NCBI RefSeq assembly: GCF_016735695.1
Contig: NZ_JAERQD010000057.1
Location: forward strand, 1-33,022
Length of the DNA: 33,022 nucleotides
Source of the DNA: Microvirga zambiensis WSM3693
Lineage (GTDB): Bacteria; Pseudomonadota; Alphaproteobacteria; Rhizobiales; Beijerinckiaceae
Direction of reading: 5' to 3'
The translations under genes and the position numbers were made by a program. Of this stretch, positions 1 to 6,226 are shown piece after piece; the first letter of the stretch is position 1, and each line of letters starts with the position of its first letter. The notes under the pieces were generated by a model. The model was not told the origin of the DNA and ran no database searches. It saw only the letters and a program-made list of their open reading frames with translations.

Positions 1-621
1 GTTTTAAAAAAAACGCTGCGGGCCAGCGAACAAGGACGCTCCGACGTGCGCCAGGCCCGCGAGCATTGGCGCACGAAACGTCAGCCGCGCATGCGTCAAG
101 AGCCTCATCGGCTCGTGTTTCTCGATGAGACCGGCACCTCGACCAAGATGACGCGCCTGCGCGGCCGCTGCCTCAAAGGGCAGCGTCTGTATGCCAAGGC
201 GCCATTCGGCCACTGGCTGACCCAGACCTTTGTCGCCGGGCTGCGCTACTCTGGGCTGACGGCGCCCTGGGTGATCGATGGGCCGATGACCCGTGAGATC
301 TTCGAGACCTATGTTGAGACCCAGCTTGCGCCGACTCTATCCAGGGGCGACGTGGTGATCCTCGACAACCTGCCGGCGCACAAGAGCGAAAAGGCGGCGG
401 AGTGCCTGAAGCAACGCGGCGCCTGGTTCCTGTTCCTGCCTGCTTATTCGCCCGATTTGAATCCGATTGAGCAACTCTTCGCCAAGATCAAGGCGCTCCT
501 GCGCAAAGCCGAAGCCCGCACCTTTGACGCGCTCTGGCGGGCCATCGGGGACGTCTGCGATGGGATCGAGGCTGAGGAATGCCGCAACTACTTCACTGCT
601 GCAGGTTATGGATTCGTTTGA
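1..621 (+). CDS. IS630-family transposase, C-terminal part (5' end outside window)
   Basis: This is the catalytic half of an IS630-type DDE transposase, which cuts and joins the element ends at TA targets. The reading frame is open from base 1, so the GTG at 46 is probably internal. The catalytic triad is visible: Asp in FLDETG, Asp in LDNLPAHKS, and Glu in SPDLNPIEQLFAKIK about 35 residues later. The N-terminal helix-turn-helix domain must lie upstream of the window. An 8-A run at 6-13, just where IS630 elements often join two ORFs, may be a frameshift site. Within the window the frame has no stop or frameshift and it ends normally with TGA. Family assignment is firm; completeness cannot be judged. 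Confidence 0.88.
   Translation, partial: VLKKTLRASEQGRSDVRQAREHWRTKRQPRMRQEPHRLVFLDETGTSTKMTRLRGRCLKGQRLYAKAPFGHWLTQTFVAGLRYSGLTAPWVIDGPMTREIFETYVETQLAPTLSRGDVVILDNLPAHKSEKAAECLKQRGAWFLFLPAYSPDLNPIEQLFAKIKALLRKAEARTFDALWRAIGDVCDGIEAEECRNYFTAAGYGFV
2..14 (+). other. T4-A8 run, possible programmed frameshift site
   Basis: Four T followed by eight A lie at the junction between the usual DNA-binding and catalytic ORFs of IS630 elements. Such heptamers of the A AAA AAA type are classic slippery sites. It cannot be decided whether the upstream ORF is in another frame, because it is outside the window. Confidence 0.35.
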
Positions 622-636
622 ACAGCCGATGCTCTA
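618..636. repeat. Putative right end of the IS630 element with TA target
   Basis: Just after the transposase stop the sequence reads GAACAGCCGATGCTC then TA (635-636). Read inward on the other strand this starts GAGCATCGGCTGTTC, which resembles terminal repeats of IS630 elements, and IS630 targets TA. The left end is not in the window, so the inverted repeat cannot be matched. Confidence 0.4.
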
Positions 637-660
637 GGGTCGGCCACACGTTCCTTCCCG

Positions 661-880
661 CTACAGCAGCTTCATCAGCCGCCCCGCTGCCATGACGAGT
701 TGCGCGTCAAGCGCCTCCTCAGCGGCATCGAACCTGGCCACCCACCGCTTATAGGTCGCCCATCGCATGCCCTTTGGCTTGGGCAGCAGGTCCCATTCAT
801 CCGGATCAGCATCTCCGAGGAGCGCGGCTTTCACCTTTGCCTTATTGCGCCATGCTCGTCCGATAGGGTCAAGGAACTGA
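661..880 (-). pseudogene. C-terminal fragment of a small zinc-ribbon-type hypothetical protein
   Basis: The minus frame ending at the stop at 661 reads through SQFLDPIGRAWRNKAK, then PDEWDLLPKPKGMRWATYKR, then a charged helix ending GRLMKLL. The block KPKGMRWATYKRW is typical of the C-terminal part of short rhizobial proteins that start with a CxxC zinc ribbon and travel near transposons. Here the cysteine-containing N-terminal part is absent, and no start codon with a ribosome-binding site precedes it. I infer a 5'-truncated remnant next to the IS630 insertion. Family recall is from pattern memory only. Confidence 0.5.
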
Positions 881-1140
881 GAGGAACAGGCAGCTCGGCG
901 GCCCCAAGCATGACGACTGGCAAAAGAAGTTGCTCCGAGCGGACGATAGAGAACCGGAGATCAAGCCTCGCAGCCAGCGCAGTGCAAAGAGCGAAACAAC
1001 ACCGCATCGGTGGGTCGGGAGACCAACAAACACGATAGCAGATCTGTTGGTTTTGTCGGGAGTTTGTTTGTCTGTCGTGCTAGGGCCATTTCTAAAGCAG
1101 AAGCTTATTTGGGTCATGTCCACTCCAGTCGCATCAGCGC
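881..1140. other. No confident gene
   Basis: A plus frame open from 867 to 1331 includes a hydrophilic stretch and then a hydrophobic segment near 1040-1090. It overlaps the App1 gene antisense and has no clear start, so I do not call it. Bases 1041-1079 resemble 24341-24379 (shared 13-mer GGGAGTTTGTTTG). Confidence 0.4.
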
Positions 1141-2433
1141 TCATGGACGTGCTGCTGGAGTTTTTGGCTCGACGATCACGCTTGGCGGCACGGCCTCCGA
1201 TCCGGTCTCGACCACATGCTGCAGGCCACCACGCGACACGGCGTCCGCAGTTTCAGCCGGTGTGGCGCGCTGGATGTTGTAGGTCGCCGGCGGTTGCGCC
1301 GTGTCGGCGGAGGCCACCTTCTCATCCCTAACCTCAGCGAGCGTCGTTGGAGCAACCAGGCCATGCTTGACCGCGTGCACGGCCATGGCCTGACTGTCGG
1401 CCGCCAGGACCAGACTGCTGCCCGCGCCCGCTACCACCTTGGCGAGATCCTCAATTTCCCTGATCCTCTTGGGATCCCGGGAGACATTGCGGATGTACAC
1501 CGCCAACACCCGGCCGGGATGCTCGTCAACGATCTGGCGGTAGATCTCCGGATCATGCTGACCGCTGTCGCCAATGAGAATGAAGGGCAATTCATTGTAG
1601 AGCGCCAGCATGTTGTGGATCAGCTCGCGCTTGTGGTCCTCGGCCTTGCGGGGCAGGGGGCTGGTCCAGGAGACGCCCCATTCGCGCAGGAACAGGATCG
1701 GGCCGATGGGAATACCGTTCCGATTAAAGAACTCCTCCAGCACCTCGTAGATCCCCCAAGGCGCGCGCGAGACATAGAGCATGGGGTTTTGCTGATGGCC
1801 TGAGGTGCCAACGTGCAGGGCCCGGTACAAGGCGCCGACCCCAGGAAATGCAACCCGGCTCTCGGCATCTTCGACGAACAGACGCCAGAGCATCCTGAGC
1901 TTGTTGGCGACCCCGGTGTGCATGATGGTGTCGTCGATGTCGCTGATGACCACATACCGGCAGGTCGCTGGCGGGATGAAGATCTGCGCCTGCGCCTTAA
2001 CCGCCTGAGGCTGCTCCAGGGCGAGTTCCATCGTGTGCCACAAGTGATCGTGAGAGGGCGGCAGGGCAGGGGAGAGATGGACTCGGAAATAGCCGTCACG
2101 GTCGGTGGTGAAAGGCTTTTCCGCCCCATAGAACCGGGCTGTGCCGGCAGCATGGGGAACGGCGCGGCGGGCTATGCGCCGGCCGATATCGCGCAGGTCA
2201 GCGAGTAGGTTGTCGCGTCTGGCCTCTGAGCAAGATCTCGACTGCCGAAAGACCCGACCGATCAGGAACACCCCATCGGAGGAGCCATACCCGCGGTAGG
2301 GTTGGAGGACCACACCGCTCTCGCCTTGGGCCTCACGTACAGGTCGAGCGATCAGGCCCGAGATCCGGGGGAGGGCTCCCGACCAGCGCAACACCCTGCT
2401 CATGACGCTCATGCTAACCGCGGTGTCAGTCAT
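1141..2433 (-). CDS. App1-type phosphatidate phosphatase domain protein (DUF2183)
   Basis: 430 residues. The C-terminal half is an App1 catalytic domain of the HAD-like phosphatase type: the nucleophile motif DxDxT is D165-I-D167-D-T169 in VVISDIDDTIMHTG, followed by a substrate-loop region SRAPWGIYEVLEEF and the late acidic motif LIGDSGQHDPEIY. In yeast App1 this domain dephosphorylates phosphatidate; bacterial substrates are unproven. The N-terminal 150 residues are a family-typical region with no signal peptide. The last 90 residues are Ala/Thr/Pro-rich and probably disordered. Starts at 2433, 2412 and 2403 are possible; none has a strong ribosome-binding site. It follows a small membrane protein gene by 18 bases and probably shares its stress-type promoter. 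Confidence 0.88.
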   Translation of the reverse strand: MTDTAVSMSVMSRVLRWSGALPRISGLIARPVREAQGESGVVLQPYRGYGSSDGVFLIGRVFRQSRSCSEARRDNLLADLRDIGRRIARRAVPHAAGTARFYGAEKPFTTDRDGYFRVHLSPALPPSHDHLWHTMELALEQPQAVKAQAQIFIPPATCRYVVISDIDDTIMHTGVANKLRMLWRLFVEDAESRVAFPGVGALYRALHVGTSGHQQNPMLYVSRAPWGIYEVLEEFFNRNGIPIGPILFLREWGVSWTSPLPRKAEDHKRELIHNMLALYNELPFILIGDSGQHDPEIYRQIVDEHPGRVLAVYIRNVSRDPKRIREIEDLAKVVAGAGSSLVLAADSQAMAVHAVKHGLVAPTTLAEVRDEKVASADTAQPPATYNIQRATPAETADAVSRGGLQHVVETGSEAVPPSVIVEPKTPAARP

Positions 2434-2451
2434 GCGAGCCGTGGCGGTACT

Positions 2452-2649
2452 TCACCGCCGATACCTGAAGTACCAGACGAGTGCGGCAATGATCGCCAGG
2501 CCAATGATGATCCACAGCCAAGGGATGCCGCCATCCGTGGCCGTGGGTGTGCCAGGCGTAGCAGGCGGCGTCTGGGCGAAGGTCTCGGTGACCGCACCGA
2601 GGGAGATGATCGTGAACGCGTGGAGCCTGTTGAGCATCATGGTCCCCAT
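2452..2649 (-). CDS. Small exported single-pass membrane protein
   Basis: 65 residues. It has an N-terminal signal-like segment ending near FAQ, a Pro/Thr/Gly linker, one strong transmembrane helix (IPWLWIIIGLAIIAALVWYF) and a short basic tail RYRR. The arrangement fits a small inner-membrane protein with a basic cytoplasmic end; I recognise no family. ATG at 2649 is used here, but ATG at 2640 (start MLNRLH) is as likely, because GGGGA sits just before it. The gene is first in an apparent operon with the App1 gene 18 bases downstream, and lies just behind an EcfG-like promoter, so a role in envelope or lipid stress is an inference from context. Confidence 0.7.
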   Translation of the reverse strand: MGTMMLNRLHAFTIISLGAVTETFAQTPPATPGTPTATDGGIPWLWIIIGLAIIAALVWYFRYRR

Positions 2650-2653
2650 CTGC

Positions 2654-2669
2654 CCGCAAGGGCTTGCGG
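2654..2669. promoter_or_regulatory. Inverted repeat CCGCAAG-GG-CTTGCGG before the small membrane gene
   Basis: A perfect 7-base inverted repeat with a 2-base centre lies 4 bases before the start at 2649 and overlaps the expected transcription start of the promoter at 2673-2697. It could be an operator or a leader hairpin that hides the ribosome-binding site. Confidence 0.4.
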
Positions 2670-2672
2670 ATC

Positions 2673-2697
2673 AACGTTGTCCGCATGCTCGCGTTCC
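2673..2697 (-). promoter_or_regulatory. EcfG-type (general stress sigma factor) promoter
   Basis: On the minus strand the sequence reads GGAAC, 16 bases, CGTT. This is the consensus for EcfG sigma factors of the alphaproteobacterial general stress response (GGAAC-N16/17-CGTT). The predicted start near 2667 leaves a short leader of about 18-27 bases before the small membrane protein. I scanned both strands by eye and found no other exact match, but about 0.5 matches are expected by chance in a window this size, so position is the main support. Confidence 0.55.
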
Positions 2698-2865
2698 TTT
2701 GATCTCACCGGCCGTGAAGCCTCGTCCCAGGAGCACTCCGCCATGCTGTCCCATCGGTCGTTCCACGGCACACAAGCAACGTTTAGGCAAAATACCGATC
2801 CACGGCCGGAGTGGCCGACGGCAGGCACGAGAGAGCATGAACCGGCTGGCCGCTAATTGCTAAGG

Positions 2866-2881
2866 TTAACCAAGCATTAAC
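2866..2881. promoter_or_regulatory. CtrA-type box TTAACCAAGCATTAAC
   Basis: It matches TTAA-N7-TTAAC, the full site of the cell-cycle regulator CtrA. It lies 30-33 bases upstream of the small plus-strand ORF at 2911/2914. In DNA of this GC content such a match is rare by chance (roughly 0.05 expected per window), and a second one occurs at 23750. Confidence 0.5.
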
Positions 2882-2910
2882 GATAACCAGCGAAATCTCG
2901 ACGTCGACAT

Positions 2911-3117
2911 GTGATGCAGCGAAGGTGCGTACCTGTGCTAAGCCAAAGAAAGAGATCAGGAAGTCCCAAACTCAATCGGGCCGCCCGGAGCCTTATTGCG
3001 GCGGTGATGCAGAAGGTCTACTTCCCGCCTGACACGACTCCCATTTCAGATGAGCAACTCAATCTGCTTCTCGAGTTGCGTCGGAAGGAGCGAGACCGTA
3101 GCCAAGGGCCGTCCTGA
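2911..3117 (+). CDS. Small basic hypothetical protein
   Basis: 68 residues from GTG 2911 or 67 from ATG 2914. The N-terminal half is rich in Arg and Lys; the C-terminal half predicts an amphipathic helix (DEQLNLLLELRRKERD). No family is recognised and there is no clear ribosome-binding site. In favour: a CtrA-type box just upstream and fairly high third-position GC in the middle of the frame. Against: the last 72 bases overlap the 3' end of the GcrA-like gene on the other strand, so one of the two may be shorter or not real. Confidence 0.35.
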   Translation: MMQRRCVPVLSQRKRSGSPKLNRAARSLIAAVMQKVYFPPDTTPISDEQLNLLLELRRKERDRSQGPS

Positions 3118-3387
3118 ACCCGCCGACCGGTGATTTACCTTCCGCCGCGGCGATGAGGAAATTGCGTCAACTGGGGCATTCTGCTTACCGATCGTAGCGC
3201 TTAGCGCTCTGACATAAACCAGCTGCTGGTGCCATGGGCACCAGCTTGAACCTTGCCGGGTCTCGGCGCCACAGAGCAGGGCCTCTGCACCGTCATCTGA
3301 GACGAGGAAGCGGCATTGCCGCGCGCGAAGCTTGAGCAAGGTTGTCCTGTCCCGAGGAGACGGGACAGGGATCTGGATCCCCGGCAT
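3046..3387 (-). CDS. GcrA-like small zinc-binding protein
   Basis: 113 residues. Residues 20-55 hold the pattern CRFLVSDDGAEALLCG, then SSWCPWHQQLVY, which matches the C-terminal Cys/His block of GcrA-type cell-cycle regulators (CRxP...FCG...PYCxxH). The N-terminal GcrA DNA-binding helices are absent, so this is a stand-alone C-terminal-like module, known as a short protein in rhizobia. The region after about residue 60 is not conserved-looking and may be non-homologous extension. The ATG at 3387 has only a weak ribosome-binding site. The nearby CtrA box makes a cell-cycle link attractive, but that is inference. Confidence 0.55.
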   Translation of the reverse strand: MPGIQIPVPSPRDRTTLLKLRARQCRFLVSDDGAEALLCGAETRQGSSWCPWHQQLVYVRALSATIGKQNAPVDAISSSPRRKVNHRSAGSGRPLATVSLLPTQLEKQIELLI

Positions 3388-3420
3388 GGCGCTTGCCCAC
3401 TCAGCGACAGTGGCTGAGGC

Positions 3421-3489
3421 CTAAGAGTGAAGGCCTGTGAAAGTTCCAATAGCGGCCCCCAGAAGGAGCAGGCTGACAAACAAGCGCAT
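3421..3489 (-). CDS. Hydrophobic micropeptide (22 residues)
   Basis: The peptide begins MRLFVSLLLLGAAIGTF and ends in GLHS: a basic start and a single hydrophobic helix, followed by TAG. A good ribosome-binding site GAGGAAG lies 5-6 bases before the ATG. Size and hydrophobicity fit a tiny membrane peptide or a signal-only remnant. No family is recognised. Confidence 0.35.
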   Translation of the reverse strand: MRLFVSLLLLGAAIGTFTGLHS

Positions 3490-3933
3490 GGGACTTCCTC
3501 GAGGGCAATGAGCGCAGCGACCATTCTCCGCGCTCGGGAAGGCCATGCACGTGCCAGAGGAATCCGGCAGTAGAAGGAGAGTTCCTTACCGACCCTGTGC
3601 GCTCCTCGCTTCCAATCTTTCTCGGCCATAAGCCCGGAGCGAGCCTCCGCATGCCGCCGGTCCAAAGGCAAAGGTGGTCGGGAACGTCTCGTCGTCTGCG
3701 GAGCGGCAATGCCAGACGAATTTCACTCCGTATTGCGCCGCTTGGTCACGATCGTACGCCGCCGCATGGCTTGACCCGGCAATCATCGTTGATCCCGATC
3801 GGCTCCGCCATTGCTTCGGGAGTGCGGCGACCATCGGTGTTCCACACGTTTTCAGGACCGGCATAGCGCGACAAAGACACGGTGGGGCAGTGGGGAACCG
3901 GCCATGAATAGCAAGCTTGAAGATACACCCTCC
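3490..3933. other. No confident gene
   Basis: Several overlapping minus-strand frames are open here (for example 3586-3864), but none has a recognised domain together with a credible start. The tail of the TetR gene begins at 3934. Confidence 0.4.
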
Positions 3934-4548
3934 TTATTTTGATGCGCGTGAAGCTCCATACCGGAGGCCATCCATAATGAGGCTGACGAGTCGCCTGGAG
4001 CGATCCTGCCAATCCGGTCCGTCCGATGCCGAGTAGATGCTCGACAGAGCATGCAGGACGTCAGCACTGTTCACATCCGGCCGGATTGTGCCAGCCTGGA
4101 CGGCCTTGTCCATCAGTGACTTGAACGCCAAAGGGACAACCCCGGAAGTCTGCGCAAAAAGTGGTGAATTCGATTCGAGGAGAAGGCGCAGGCTGTCGCG
4201 CATCCCGCGCTTGGTTGCCATGTACCCGACGAAACGTTGCATCCATTCCGCCAGGGCCTCGTTCGGCTCCCTGGTGCGGGCCAACTCGTCCGCTGCCGCA
4301 ACCAGCCCTTCCACCTCGTGGCGATAGACGGCTTCGATCAGCACCTCGCGTGTCGGGAAATGGCGATAGAGAGTTCCTGCTCCGACACCTGCCTCGCGGG
4401 CGATGGCCTCCAACGAGGCATCGACGCCAGTGGACGCAAAGGCTTTGGCCGCAACTTCGATCAATCGGTCCCGGTTGCGGCGTGCATCCGCCCGCAGTGG
4501 CTTATCGGCTATGGGAGTCTGGTTGTGAGATGTCCTGTCCGACTGCAC
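3934..4548 (-). CDS. TetR/AcrR-family transcriptional regulator
   Basis: 204 residues. The N-terminal helix-turn-helix is clear at about residues 25-70: RDRLIEVAAKAFASTGVDAS, then AIAREAGVGAGTLYRHFPTR. The C-terminal domain has the helical ligand-binding character of the family. It starts with GTG, preceded by a strong GGGGGAG ribosome-binding site. The gene is divergent from the molybdenum hydroxylase operon at 4770, with a 221-base shared control region. The usual logic of such pairs is repression of the operon and of itself until an aldehyde or aromatic ligand binds; that is inference from position. Confidence 0.9.
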   Translation of the reverse strand: MQSDRTSHNQTPIADKPLRADARRNRDRLIEVAAKAFASTGVDASLEAIAREAGVGAGTLYRHFPTREVLIEAVYRHEVEGLVAAADELARTREPNEALAEWMQRFVGYMATKRGMRDSLRLLLESNSPLFAQTSGVVPLAFKSLMDKAVQAGTIRPDVNSADVLHALSSIYSASDGPDWQDRSRRLVSLIMDGLRYGASRASK

Positions 4549-4769
4549 CAGCTCCCCCGCTCCAACTCTCTACAATTTTCCGGAACCGGTCTTGATCCGG
4601 AACCTGTGGCCACTATCTCGACCTAAACGGAGGCACCTCCGCTTATCGCGGACCCCAAGGATCTTATTGCACTCAAATGCCAGCCTGTCACCGGCAGGCA
4701 ACCCGACACGACACAACCTATCCCTCAACGCACAGAACGGGGACGCGCCTCCCCGAAGGGAGCTAACTC
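4549..4769. promoter_or_regulatory. Divergent control region between TetR gene and hydroxylase operon
   Basis: It contains two direct copies of CCGGAACC (4580-4587 and 4597-4604), a perfect inverted repeat CGGAGG-CA-CCTCCG (4628-4641), and GCCTG-N7-CAGGC (4683-4699). Any could be the TetR operator; the 4628-4641 palindrome is the most symmetric. A good ribosome-binding site GGGAGC precedes the ATG at 4770. Confidence 0.5.
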
Positions 4770-5246
4770 ATGGCAAGCGTGAGGCCAGTCAAACTGGATA
4801 TCAATGGGAAGGAAAAGACCCTGTCCCTGGAGCCCCGCGTGACATTGCTCGATGCTCTGCGGGAGCACCTTCACATGACCGGAACCAAGAAGGGCTGCGA
4901 TCAAGGACAGTGCGGCGCGTGCACGGTGCATGTGGACGGGCAGCGGGTGCTCGCCTGCTTGACGCTCGCGGTTCAGAGCGAGGGCAGTGCGATCACAACG
5001 ATCGAGGGGCTGGCAGGTCCTGATGGCACGCCGCACCCTGTCCAGCAGGCCTTCATAGAAGAGGACGCCTTTCAGTGTGGCTACTGCACGCCGGGGCAGA
5101 TCATGTCGGCGGTCGCGTGCATTCGCGAGGGGCGTGCCGGCTCCGACGACGAGATCCGCGAGTTCATGGCGGGCAATCTCTGCCGCTGCGGGGCCTACCC
5201 CAATATCGTATCGGCCGTGCGCAAGGCGGCGGAGGCAACGGCATGA
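4770..5246 (+). CDS. Molybdenum hydroxylase [2Fe-2S] subunit (PaoA-type)
   Basis: 158 residues, the small electron-transfer subunit of a xanthine-oxidase-family enzyme. Two [2Fe-2S] sites are complete: the plant-type cluster C43, C48, C51, C63 (KKGCDQGQCGACTVH), and the second site C103, C106, C138, C140 (FQCGYCTPGQ and NLCRCGAYPN). It passes electrons from the Mo centre to FAD. Unlike E. coli PaoA there is no twin-arginine signal, so this enzyme is probably cytoplasmic. It is first in a four-gene operon; its TGA overlaps the ATG of the FAD subunit. Close alternatives are isoquinoline oxidoreductase and carbon-monoxide-dehydrogenase-like small subunits, but the neighbours favour the Pao type. 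Confidence 0.92.
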   Translation: MASVRPVKLDINGKEKTLSLEPRVTLLDALREHLHMTGTKKGCDQGQCGACTVHVDGQRVLACLTLAVQSEGSAITTIEGLAGPDGTPHPVQQAFIEEDAFQCGYCTPGQIMSAVACIREGRAGSDDEIREFMAGNLCRCGAYPNIVSAVRKAAEATA

Positions 5247-6226
5247 TGAACTTCGATTATTCCCGCGCCACCAGCCTCGAGGAGGCCGCCACGCTCGCCC
5301 GGCACCCCGGCGCGATGCTGCTGGCCGGTGGAACGACACTTCTCGACCTCGCCAAATGCGAGGTCGCACGCCCGGAAAGAGTCATTGATCTGACACGGCT
5401 TCCCGGCCTGAACACGATTACCGTTGGCGAGAGCGGAGCGACGATCGGAGCACTCGCCACCATGAGCCGTGTGGCTGATGATCACGGCATTCAGCGGCGC
5501 TATCCCGCCATCGCGGAGTCGCTGCTACTGGCCGCATCGGCGCAACTCCGCAACATGGCGACGATTGGCGGTAATCTTCTCCAGCGCACCCGCTGCCCCT
5601 ACTTCCGCGATCCTGCCGGCTATCCGGCCTGCAACAAGCGTGATCCGGGCACCGGCTGCTCAGCCATCGGCGGGATCACTCGCGATCATGCGGTTCTCGG
5701 CACCAGCGACCATTGCATTGCGGTCTACCCGGGCGATCTTGCCGTTGCGCTGTCAGCCCTGGGAGCGACCATCCAGACCAATCTCCGCGCCATCGAGATC
5801 GAGGCGTTCTTTCTGATGCCCGGCGCGACGCCCGAGCGCGAGACCGTTCTGGAGCGCGGCGAAATCATCACGGCCATAGCGGTCCCGGCAACGCCGCTTG
5901 CCGCCAATTCCACCTATCTGAAAGTCCGCGACCGCCAATCCTATGAGTTCGCGGCAGCGAGCGCCGCTGTTGGGCTCGAACTCGACTCCGATGGCGTGAC
6001 AATCCGAGACATCCGCGTCGCGCTCGGGGGCATCGCCACGAAACCATGGCGTGCCATCGCTGTCGAAGATGCGCTGCGTGGCCGCCGCTTGGATGAGGGC
6101 ACAGTCCGCGAGGCGAGCCGCACTGCGGTCGATGGCGCGAAATCCCATGGTGGCAACGCCTACAAGATCGAACTTGCGCCCTGTGTCGTCGCCCGGGCGA
6201 TCCTCAAGGCTGGAGGCATCCAATGA
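5243..6226 (+). CDS. Molybdenum hydroxylase FAD/[4Fe-4S] subunit (PaoB-type)
   Basis: 327 residues from the ATG at 5243, which overlaps the stop of the preceding gene (ATGATGA), so translation is probably coupled. An open frame reaches back to 5075, but that part is a shadow of the upstream gene. FAD-binding blocks are visible: LLAGGTTLLDLAK and MATIGGNLLQRT. An insert carries C118, C130, C139 and C158 (RCPYFRDPAGYPACNKRDP, then GTGC and SDHC), the feature that gives PaoB and HcrB an extra [4Fe-4S] cluster. Its presence separates this enzyme from ordinary xanthine dehydrogenase FAD subunits. Confidence 0.92.
   Translation: MMNFDYSRATSLEEAATLARHPGAMLLAGGTTLLDLAKCEVARPERVIDLTRLPGLNTITVGESGATIGALATMSRVADDHGIQRRYPAIAESLLLAASAQLRNMATIGGNLLQRTRCPYFRDPAGYPACNKRDPGTGCSAIGGITRDHAVLGTSDHCIAVYPGDLAVALSALGATIQTNLRAIEIEAFFLMPGATPERETVLERGEIITAIAVPATPLAANSTYLKVRDRQSYEFAAASAAVGLELDSDGVTIRDIRVALGGIATKPWRAIAVEDALRGRRLDEGTVREASRTAVDGAKSHGGNAYKIELAPCVVARAILKAGGIQ

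Noticed and set aside
3586..3864. 92-codon minus-strand ORF
   Set aside because: No ribosome-binding site, no recognised motif and competing frames of similar quality.
5075..5242. N-terminal extension of the FAD subunit
   Set aside because: It lies within the 2Fe-2S gene in another frame; the family start matches the overlapping ATG at 5243.
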